Shown here: positions 1 to 10,700 of the stretch, one piece after another | How positions within the stretch are numbered: position 1 is the stretch's first letter | How the letters are laid out: each line of letters starts with the position of its first letter | Assembly: GCA_013396635.1 (NCBI GenBank) | Contig: WBMW01002327.1 | Coordinates: 1,112,369 to 1,176,368 of the forward strand | Source: Penelope pileata | Taxonomy: Eukaryota; Chordata; Aves; Galliformes; Cracidae | DNA length: 64,000 nucleotides | Direction: 5' to 3' | Position numbers and translations under genes: made by a program | Notes under the pieces: model-generated | What the model was told of the DNA's origin: nothing | The model's input: only the letters and a program-made list of their open reading frames with translations | Databases searched by the model: none

Positions 1-403
1 GTAGAAGAGTAGGACTGAGCTGCCTTTTGAAAGGACTCTTCAAAAGATGTGCCAGGTGAAAGAAAAGCAGTTCAGGAATGGATAGAAATTCTGACTGTAC
101 CAGTTCAAGAAAGCTGGAAAAACAGCTGTTGGTCACTATAGTGTAATATCCTAGCTTTAACCTCGTAACTTCAAGAACTTGTGTCACCTTACAGTTCTAT
201 TCAGGGAGAAAAACAGAAAAACCACCACCACCACACAAACAAACCAGAAATCCCCAGATAATTTCTGAAGAGTAAGAGGCAGTGAGGCTGCATTTGAGGA
301 GAGAGTGCCTTCTGTCACCCACATACTCATATAAGCCACATCCTGACAAGTATCTAGTGAGTAGCTTTTGTGAAATCTTCATTCTTGAAGATATTCAGTA
401 TTT

Positions 404-515
404 GACCAGACAAGACCCTGAGCAATGAGGTGTAAATTTGAAGTTGGCCTTACTGCCAGATGTTGGATGAGATGACCTCTGTATGTCCCTTCTAACACAG
501 TCACTTCTAGGATTC
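404..515 (+). repeat. CR1 LINE 3' fragment
   Basis: The stretch contains ACAAGACCCTGAGCAA and GTTGGATGAGATGACCTC followed by a diverged version of the CR1 3' tail. This is the typical sense-strand end of an old, 5'-truncated avian CR1 copy. It lies in the LANCL1 intron. Confidence 0.6.
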
Positions 516-3500
516 TCTCATGGGGTGAGAGCTAGTTTTGGTTTGGGCTGAGCTATTTATTTTTCATTTTTTCCTAGAAGGAGCAAAGTAAGAAGTGTTG
601 TTACCAAGTTTTATCATTGGAGAAGTTGAGGCATCCTGAGAAACACCCCATATCCCACAACACACTAGGAAGGCAACCTGCAGGGAAAGGCACCTGTGAC
701 TCCCCAGTTTCAAACACAAGACAGTGTGGCCCTCCAGAGAAGCCAGCTCATTCTCCCATTCAGCGTGCCTCTGGCATGCATTTATGAGTGTGAGATAACA
801 TCCCATATCTCTGCACCAGAAAAGATGCTTATTATTATCCCTTCAGCTGGGCAGTAGAGCTATTCCACCCCCCCGGTAACTTTTATATGGTGCCTGACTC
901 ATTAAAATGATATGGAGTTTCCTACTAGAAACCATCAGGCTTTCTTGCTATGTGCAAGGGTAAGTTTCCACTTCTCCCTATGCTTGACATCCTGCTTTGA
1001 GAGTGCTGGCTGACTTACTTCTCTGGGTCAACATAAGATCTCTGAGCTCTTTCTTTCTTGCTGTAGATGACAGGTTTGGAACTGGTCTAAACTAGCAGTG
1101 ACCCAGAAATCTGTCTTGTGGCAACCTGGTGACCTCTGTGAAAGGAGCACACTGGGGCTCATCTGGTGGACGAGGAGGCACATTCAGAGCAGTCTAATGG
1201 TCATCCCTGCTGGTGTTGTCAGCAAGGGGACTGAAGTGGAGCTGTCGCCAAGCAGTGCTTCCTCTCACCTTTATCCACCCTGTCCAGCACAAGGGGGAAG
1301 CTTTGTCTCACTGCTGATGTTCTCCCACCAGCAGAACTGTGTGCACTGGTAGTGCAGCCAACAGAAAGAACTTGTGGGGAAGTCAAGACATGGCTTTACA
1401 TCTGTTTGATCGACGGAATGGTCGTGTGGTAGAGATTTTTTTCAGCCTCTTGCAGTACTTTATGTCTTGAGCAAGAACATGCCTTCTCTCTGCAGCTGTC
1501 TGCTCTGTTGGAGGTAATGGTTGCTAAAATCAGGACCATCGACATTAGTTGATTGGTGCAAACACATCCATTTAAGTCTCTTCCTGTGCCTCCCCAAAAG
1601 AGATATTTAACACAAAGCACCCCTCTGCATCTATAATACTGCTCATACAGGATGGAAGAGAAGCTGTGTACTGCGCTAATGAAGATGTTAAATAAACAGG
1701 CTTTGATGTGAGATACACAGAACTGATTTTTGCCTCCTGAGTGCCTACTGCTAGCAGGTATCTTGGGTGTTCACACTCCAGTGTATTGGCTCCCTGCACA
1801 CTAGAGACAGCAGTTTTGGTCATCAGAGCCCTACTAAAAGAATATGCTGTCAGCAGCACACGTTCGCCATTCCTGCACCACCAAGTGGTGTCTGATGCAT
1901 TCTCCATCACATGTCGCTGTACAGCAAGATCTTATACTGCAAGGAGCAAAAAAAAACCCACAAACCTGAAGTATGGAGAAACTACAGAGAAAGAAGATCC
2001 AATAGTAAATAATAAAATAAAGGCCTTAGGAAGGCTTTGGCAGTAGCAGGTCATGGGTAGCAGCTGGGTGACAGTTTTGCTGGGAACAATCTGGAGTCTT
2101 GGGGATCACAAAAACAGGTCACAGATGTTTCCAGCAGTGACACTGAACACAGACCTCCAGGGTACATGGAAATGGAGCAGATCTACTGTTCCCATGGTCC
2201 CATTTGATGAGGATATAACGTCTGTATAGCACAGAAAGCATGCCAAAGAAACACCATGTCAGTCTGCAAACCAAACCCTACCTGGTCAGTTGGGGTGAGG
2301 AAGGTATTGTAGAGGAATTGAGGCAGAGTTGTGGGATAACTTCTGCAAAGCAACACAGCCTAGTTGAGTCAAGTTCCTTCTGGAAAACTCTCATCTGGAA
2401 ACTGCACTGCCCCTGAAATTAGCTACCTACATCATAGCATGCAGGTCAATATACATTTCCCATGCAGGTGACTGCATTTTGTGTCCTTCTGCATGTCTGT
2501 AAACACTGCAGCTTTACGCATGGTCCTGCCCTCCTCTGCTGCTTTTCCCTACTTCTGGGCTTACAGGTAGCACCAGAGCAAGCAGTGGGCTGAAAGCAGC
2601 ACTGCAAGGTGCCCTGCTAATAGCCTTGAGAGCATGAATTCCTTCAGGAATGAGTTGAGAAAATGGTTTTTGAATACAGTTTGTACAACTTGTGGTTTTT
2701 AAAGAAAAAGGTAGGGTAGATGATTTGGGCGAGCAAAGGTCTTACTCCCATCCCTCAGTATAGGTCAATGCTTTTTGAAGTCTTCTCCAAAAGAGTGACC
2801 ACTGGAAGTGCTTGCACTTTAGAGGAAAGAGAGTGATAAATGTTTTGACAATGGCAAAGAAGTCAGAGGAAAACAGCACTGAGACACTCTCAGAATTCAG
2901 TCCTAGCATAGTCTTGGCGTGGCAGTTACATACATAATTAGGGTGGTGTGATGGCAGTGGGAATAGAAGTTACTTACAAAGCAAAAAGTTGTATATTAAA
3001 GCAGATAACTCAAGAGTGCAAGCTGTGCTCAGACAGCTGTTGGGCCTGTTAAGTGCCTAGAGTCTGTGCTAGGTGCTGAATAAACGGAGGAGAGTCACAT
3101 TTGCTGGCTGGAAGAGGAGGTCTGCCCTTTAAAGAAGGGCTTCATGTCCACATCCTCAATGATGGTACCATGCATTTGAGCTTCTCTCTCTGGAAATACA
3201 CTAAACTGCTTGGAGCGAGGACAAGGTTATTAACTTCAGCGGGAAATGGAAATTTGCCCTTAATATACATGGGAAATTGAATTGTCTGTAGCACGAAGCT
3301 TTGGAGATTACCCATGCAAAATGAGAAAGTGATCTAAATTTAAAATTGTCCTCAGTACTGTAGAAAGTAATTTTGCAGCACACTTTTTTCCTATACCACC
3401 CCCCTTGCAACATCAAAATCTGCAGAGGTTGGCTCAATTAATTTAGGCTTAAACACAGGACCTGTGACTTCTTAGAAATGGTTACTGATACGGGGAGAAA

Positions 3501-4506
3501 TGAGCTTTTCTGAAAGGGCTATAGGCCAGTAGCTTTATCCAGTGCATATTTGAGGATGCTTTCCAGATCAGAAGGATGGTTTGAACGTGGCAGACCTTTT
3601 GAATGCAGTTACATAATAAAAGCTTCAAGAGCTGGATTAAAACAGGGCAGGCAGAGTCAAAAGACAGCAATTAATGCGACTTCTTAGTAGCAGAGTTGTT
3701 TCTGTAGCTTGTCACCTCTTTGAAAACATCCAGGGAGGAGCATGTTCTCCAGTGTTCCAGGTAGCTGCTTCTGTTTCAGACCAGGGCTGTTCCCACGAAA
3801 AGTGTGCTGCAGAGGGGAGTCTGGCAGCCTCTTTTCTTTTTTAAGATGTACCAGTCTCTTGTGTTGGGCTTGGGACCTGCTCAGCAGCAGCCGGTGGCTG
3901 GAGAGCTGCAACAGCCTTGCTGGTGCTTCCCAGTGGGAGGGGAAAAAAAAAAAGAGCCAAGCAGGATGTCTCAAGGGTGTTGCTTCCCAGTGCTGATGAT
4001 GTGTCACTTTTTAATCTGATCCAAGTAAAGGTACCCAGCCCTTCACCTTCTGGCATGGGAAAAAGCAATTGAGACAGGGTAACAACTTGTGTGCTCTGCC
4101 ACAAGTCTTGTCTTGCCTGGTGTTCTAGGTTCTTTCTTCTTCCATTGTTTTGCAAGCCAGTCCCAGGTACAGTTTATAGGTTTAGGTGGGTTCTCTAGGT
4201 CTCATCTTTAGCTCTTACCTAATGCAACAGTATGTAGTGTGTCTATGAAAGCTCTGTTAGCCTCCAGGCCTTCCTGGGTCAGACGCTGCCATTTGCCAAC
4301 CTGCAGTCCACTTGTGAGCAGCATGAGTGACAAAGAGGTGACAAAGCAGGAGAAGCAGCTATGGCTGCTGCAGCTGGGGGTTATGCCCTGCATGTGCCCA
4401 AGAAGAGGTCTGCAAGGCTCGTGCCCTACAGCCAAGCTGTGTAGTGGGAAGAGGACACAAAAGGTAAACTTCTCTGGTGGTTGCAAACTTTGTGTTCCTG
4501 TTGCAG
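516..4506 (+). other. LANCL1 intron upstream of the first exon in view
   Basis: No LANCL1 N-terminal exon was found here when searching for the expected coding sequence ending in TGWAG. The short open frames have no recognisable product and look like chance. The intron therefore extends beyond the left edge, giving a minimum length of about 4.5 kb. Confidence 0.7.
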
Positions 4507-4714
4507 GCATTGCTTTGCTGTATTTGCACCTGCACGATGTGTATGGAGACCCAGCCTACCTCAATGTGGCCCACGACTACGTGAAGAAGAGCCTGAGCTG
4601 TCTGACAAGACGATCCATCACTTTCTTGTGTGGAGATGCCGGGCCCCTGGCAGTGGCTGCTGTCATCTACCACAAACTGCAGAACCAGAAGCAGTCAGAA
4701 GACTGCATCACTCG
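4507..4714 (+). CDS. LANCL1: LANCL1 coding exon, residues 67-136 (first exon in window)
   Basis: The acceptor is tgttgcag at 4499-4506 and the donor is CG|gtaaaa at 4714/4715. The first two bases complete a glycine codon split across the intron. The frame reads IALLYLHLHDVYGDPAY and later RSITFLCGDAGPLAVAA, a barrel repeat strongly conserved in LANCL1. The exon ends in phase 2, inside the arginine codon of DCITR. Confidence 0.96.
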
Positions 4715-7700
4715 GTAAAATGCATGGCTATGTCTTGATGTTCGTCCTGCACTCACCTGTAGAGCTGGTCTGGGTTTGTACCAAGCACTCTCCTGCAAGC
4801 CTGAGTATATTTTGCCTCCGTCTTAGAGAATCCAGGAAGTTAGCAAGGCAAAGCAAACCTGCCCCAAAGCAGCATCTGGCTTAAGGACAAACATGCTTGC
4901 CTGGCTGCGGGCAGGGGAGCAAGGATATTCCGTAGTGGGTATTGCCACTTCAGAAATAATTCAGATAAGGGGAAAAAATGCCCAAATTAAAAATATATAT
5001 ATATATATGGCAAGGTTTGGGATTTCTTCAGAAGCCTTAAATTTAGCTTGACATCGGTTTTGACAAAAAGGAGAAATGTGTCACTTGCTTCCACTTGCTA
5101 TTTGGTAGTTGACTTTGACTTAAACCTCAGACTGAAAGCATCCTTTTCAACTGCTGAATGCAGCTGGTTATGATTCATTTATTTCTATTTCCTGCCTTTC
5201 CTCAACTGTTTTCAAATGTATTTTTGTTGGATACTTAAGAAAAAAGAGGACATACAAGGAGTCCTACGATCGGATCAGCATATGGCAGAGAAAGGAAAAA
5301 AAGTTAAGGAGAGAGGAGGAGATTGCAGTTGCAAGCTTTCCTTAAGGGAGATAAGTTCTGAGAAGGTGAGAAACAGCCCTGCATAGAATTGCCATGAGTG
5401 GCCAGCACACAAGCAAGACAGAAGCCCAGGCACTTCAGAATGACACCAAATGCCCTTAACACAGCCATGAGCACATGATGCATAATATTGATTAAAACCA
5501 CGATGGATGGGTATCTGAGGTGCCAGTAGGACTTGGACACTCTGTTCTCACTCCTTTAACTAAGAATAGCTTTTCATTTACATAGATAACATTCGCTCTG
5601 AAGACAGAACTCCCTTTTTAATTCTTGAAATAATCTGTGGTTTGGGTTTTGCATAATACTATGTCGAAGTGGTGAATCTCACTCTGATTAATGTATTTGT
5701 TAACAAGGGAGCTAACCTGACAAACATTACCAGCCAGTTGTGTTCAGTACATAAGCCCCAAATTGTGGAAAATCCCTAATTCATGTCTTCTTGCTGCAGA
5801 TCTTCCCCACCACCACCCCTCGCATCCCTCGTGTTCTCTCCACACTTTTGTGGCAAATGGAAACCTGTGATTAATCCTGTACTGCCATCTAATGGTGCAA
5901 TAAGGGCAGAGTATAATGAGGGCAGAGCCTATGAGAAATGGGTTTCTTCGTGTATCTGAAGGAAGAGAAAAATAGGTCTTTCGTGAAGGAACCATTAAAC
6001 TTTCCTTACTGCGCCACCAATTTCCAGAGCAGTTAGCCTGATCATGCTACCTTTAAAAAGAGATTATTTCTCTTTGAGAAACAGCTCCCTCAATCCGAAC
6101 TCTTAAGTGTGTTTTGAATATGCTTTTTAGTTACAGAAGAGTTGCTCAGTTATGCGGTGCAGGTGTATAGAAAGGGCACTTCTATTCCAGCTACAGAGAA
6201 GGAGGACCTTTCTCCATTTTGTTCTGTCTTCTCAAGTACCTGATCTTTTGGTGCTGAGGAGAGAATTCATCAGCCAGGTTCTCCCTGCAGTGGCAAAGAC
6301 AGAAAGTTGCTTTTCTTGGCTCCTTGCTCTTGTGTAAATGAGTTCATGACCAGTAGATGTGCTTTAATGCTCAGGAGAGACTAATTGTTTCAGGGCAGCC
6401 TATTTTCTAAGAGCACGTGAAAATCTGAGCTGTGTTCCAGGAGCCCTCTTTTCCCTGCTGTCAATTCAGCAGGTCAAAGGTGTGCTTTCAGAGCCAGTGG
6501 CATACAAAAATCCCATCTTGCTCTACAGCTGCCTCACCTTTCCTCCATCCAGAAACTGGTGATTCTTTGGCTGCTAACAGGCTGATTTGTGAGCAGTGGC
6601 TCTGTCAGACCCTCAATTTCCCTCCACACACCTGACAAACACATTCTGCATGCAGTCCATATAGCAGCACCCCAGGCACTTCTCACTGTACATATGCTGT
6701 GCAGCCCTGCCCCACGTATCTAAAACAACAGAACCTGCTGGCAAGCTTCCTCTCCTGATGACCCTGGCTGGGAAGGCAGCTAGAGGCAGAAGCAGTAGTG
6801 CATAGGGAGCAGGAAGAGTAGCTCCAGCTGCTCCAGATTTCCCACTAAGAGAAGGTTTTACATCTGTACTGCTGAAAAGCCCTAGCAAGGGTGGAACTGT
6901 TTATCCACCCCTCCATTCCTGCTGTTGCACCTGACATCCTCAAAGCTAAAGCATCATCAACAGACAGCATCTGTTCCTATCAGCCTGCTGCTAAGCAGAG
7001 CTTGTCTGCTGGAATGCTGTGCTCCTCCTTGGAAACCCTCCTCTTCATCTGCTTTACTTCAACATGGGGACAGGAGGCAGTGGGGCTTTCCCTGCCAGAT
7101 AGGCTTGCCAGAACCCCACTTATTCCCAGTCTCGGATGTACAGTCTGTCTCTTGGGTTTAATCTGTGAGAAACCTTCCCTAGGAGCAGTGCAATAGGTGC
7201 AAGAGGAGATGGGGCCAATCCACCTTGAGACATTGCTCTCTCCTTTAATATCTCTGCTCATTTTGAATCCTGTGCCAGGGGAAAGTCCTGCCACAGAGAG
7301 TCAGAGCCCAGCATCCTCTCTGTGCCCTGAGGGTACTCTGGACATTTGGTCGCTTCTTCACTTCACAGCATGTAGTTCTGCCTGGGAGCAAGGGCTGCCA
7401 GAGCACTTCTGTTCCTCACGCTGCTGTGACAGGGAGGCCCTGTGCAGCTCTCATTTTAGCCCTTTCTCTGTTGTGGCTACAGTAGGAAGCAGCTGAGGAA
7501 ACAGCCTTGAAGCTGCTTAAGCTGGTGTTCTAAAAGCGATGGCATTTTTCAGAGCGCTTTCTCAGAGATGAACAGAAAAATAAAGACAGGACCGATGACA
7601 TCTCTGCCTGCTGCTTGTGAAGACATCCAGCCTTGATGGTGGCGTGGAGAGAAGCAAAACAGAAGACTTGAATTGGGAGTGAACTAAACTACGCAGTGCC

Positions 7701-10700
7701 AGTGCTCAGGGCACCCAGTCACCAGTAGCACAACAGGAATATCACTAAATTTGCAACTTGATAACACTCAGAAAAATGGCACAGAAAGTTTCTGACTCTA
7801 GCAGAACTTTTGATGTGCACTTGGGGGCTTAAAGGCCCCCAAGTCATTGTGGGGCTGCCCCACCGACAGCCCACAGCACTCACACTGCTGAGCTGTCCTG
7901 ACTGCTGCTTAACAGTCCCTCATGAGGGTTTTCTTCCACATCCCACAGAGGCTTGATGTTAAACAACGCATCCAGCTTGTGCTTCACACCTCTACCCAGA
8001 TTTCTATCTCACACAAGCACCCCTTCCTCCACTGACAGTGTTGCTCTGAACACCTGCAGGCTTGGAGTAAAAGGAGCTTTGCTACCAGGGCTTGTAAGAA
8101 TAGGAGTTGAGATTTTTCCACATACCTGCAGCACTAGCTTGACTCTCTAGCATTCCTTGAGCAGCCAAATTCAGTAGATACCAGTTGAATTTGAAAGTAG
8201 TCATTTCTGGCAGAGGGTCTGTATTTCCAACAGCATCACAAGGAGGTAATGGTGACTGTCTCCTATAGCCCAGGCTTCCCCACAAGTAGCTTTCCCAGAG
8301 CTAGTGCTCTAAAAAAACAACACATAATATGGCTCCAGTTTGAAACACTGAACAGAATAAAGCAAAAAAGCCAAAAAAAAAGCAAAGGGGAAGGAGGGAT
8401 TTTGTACCTTGCATAACTAGAAGGCTGAAACAGGGACTTTTCTCTCAGGACATGAGCAGCACTAGGGGATAAACTGTTTCAGAGCTCCAGTCTCACTGCT
8501 TGTTTACATGGCCTTGACTGTCCTCTGTTCTCCCTCCTGTGACTTTTTCTTCATAGTTTGCTCCACCTACACAAGGTTGACCCACGAGTGCCAGATGAGC
8601 TGCTGTACGGGCGCATGGGCTACCTCTATGCGCTGCTATTTGTGAACAAGCACTTCAGAGAGGAAAAGATCCCTCAAAGTCACATTCAGCAGGTACTGTG
8701 GCTTCTCAACAGTGGAGGCTGAAGTAGCCACCTGCTGATGTATTAGCTGTCTCTTCCCATCCTGCTCACCTTTGGGCAGGTAAATATCAATGCTAGATGC
8801 CGAGAACTCTGGCAATAAGTGAGAACCCGCATTGTGGTTTCCCTGCTGCCAATCCTCTTCTAAAGAGGAGAAGCCCTACATAACCCCCTCTCCCACTATT
8901 CCCCAAATCCATATAAATGCCGAGACAGCACTGAATTGGCATTTCTCTCACTCCTTCACCCACACTCTGCATGGGGGGGATTAACAACAGCTTTTTCCAT
9001 ATGAGGTGTGATATAGTTTCTGTTATCCACTGTGATGGATAAAATATAGCAACACTTCTCTTACCAACACCTGTTCCCGTCCACAGGTTATTGAAGCAGT
9101 TGTAGCCTCAGGAGAAAGCTTGGCCAAAAGAAGGAACTTTGCAACCAAGAGCCCACTGATGTATGAGTGGTACCAGGAGTACTATGTAGGGGCAGCCCAT
9201 GGCTTGGCTGGGATTTATTACTATCTCATGCAGGTAAGAGGCACCTGGAGGGGAAGGGGCCAATAGCAGCTGTTTCACATTTCTTTGAACAAGAAGGAGC
9301 ACCTGTATAGGTTCATGGTGATGTCAAGCTGGGCAAAACCCCTTATCTGAGAGGCTCACTCCTGTGTCTGATCACATATCCCCACTTCTGATGTTTTTCT
9401 CCAAGTCTGTGAGATTGGATTTTCCACTTCCATGGAGATCCATAGGATCTGCACTGTACCAGCAGTTTCACCTAATGAAGCCCTGTGGGTCAGCAGGGTC
9501 TGAGTTTCCCCATCTTCTATTAATTGCTTATAAAGTATTTCTGTTTGTTTGTATCTGTGGGCTTCCTGCACCACCTTCCTTTTGGAGGTGGTGAACTGGA
9601 GCAATCTCAGCTCATTACAGAGTGAAAATCACTATAAGAAAAGCATGGTAAAAGAGATTACGTGTGTAGTAGGAAAGTGGGAAATGCCTTCCAAAATCAG
9701 GGCTTCTCTCTAAATGTTGAAGCAGTGGGGCTTTCTGCTTTCCATAAGCAGCTGAGTTCTGTAGTGCCTGAAATAGGCAGAGCAAGACGAGGTTGGGAGC
9801 TGCAGTGCCTCTTCACTTCGATGCTGTCTTTCTCAGAGTTTTGCACAACTCACTGGAGTTCTGGGATCTTCCCTTCCCTGTCTCTGAAATCAGGGTGATA
9901 ATTCTCCTGTGTGGGTCACTTTGTGCTTAAATATGCAGCGCTTAAGCTGTGAAGTAACAGCAATAAACAACATTGCTTTTTCAAAGCAGTAAGAGCTGAG
10001 TGATGCAAATTATTGTAACATAGCAAGGTTCGTAGAAGTAGATGATATCTTCCTTTATTAGACTTCTCACAGCAGGTGGAAAAAAAGCTACCAGGTTTCA
10101 AGTGCTTGAGCTTTCCTTCAGCACTGAAGGAGGAGCCTCAAAGTTCAAGCCCGTACACAAGATGAGTGAAGTTGCTGTGAATTTAACTCTCTTGTAATGA
10201 CTCAGAGAGAAGTTGGTGCTTTTGAAGCAGAAGGAGGTACGACAAAAAGAGGATGAGGGTTGATTATTGCCCAGGAATAAAGAACAGCTAGTTGAGGGGA
10301 AGGAAGACAGCAGGGTGCTGTGAGCCCAGGTCTACAAGTACCTGAGCTTGTTTTAAAAAAAATTAAGTCTGTCTCCCATGAAATGCTGTATAGGCTACAT
10401 GCTTCTCTGCTGTATGAAGCACAAGGAGCCTAGACTAGCCAAGCATGTGACACAAAAACCCTTAGGAGAAGCAGATAAGGGGAATGTGGAGAGGAGGATG
10501 TTGGACTTCTATCTCCAGTGGCTTTGTAGCACAAGTATTCATTTTTAGTTTCCAAGTTATCACCATCTTGGCAACAGTGTGATCCCTAGGTTAAGGTCTC
10601 ATTGCAGTCTGACACAGGAGGTCAGAGTAGCACCGATATCTTGTGGGCCAGTGTCATTTGGAGAGGACACTGAAGCCCCTCCCTTGCTTTCATCTGAGGT

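Larger units (their letters stand above)
4715..8556 (+). other. LANCL1 intron, 3.8 kb
   Basis: Bounded by a GT donor at 4715 and an AG acceptor at 8555-8556. It holds a short TA repeat and a perfect 10 bp stem-loop (listed separately). I see no gene in it. Confidence 0.85.

Noticed and set aside
4239..4718. 159-codon open frame that includes a LANCL1 exon
   Set aside because: Only 4507-4714 matches LANCL1. The upstream part is intron, ended by a good acceptor at 4505-4506.
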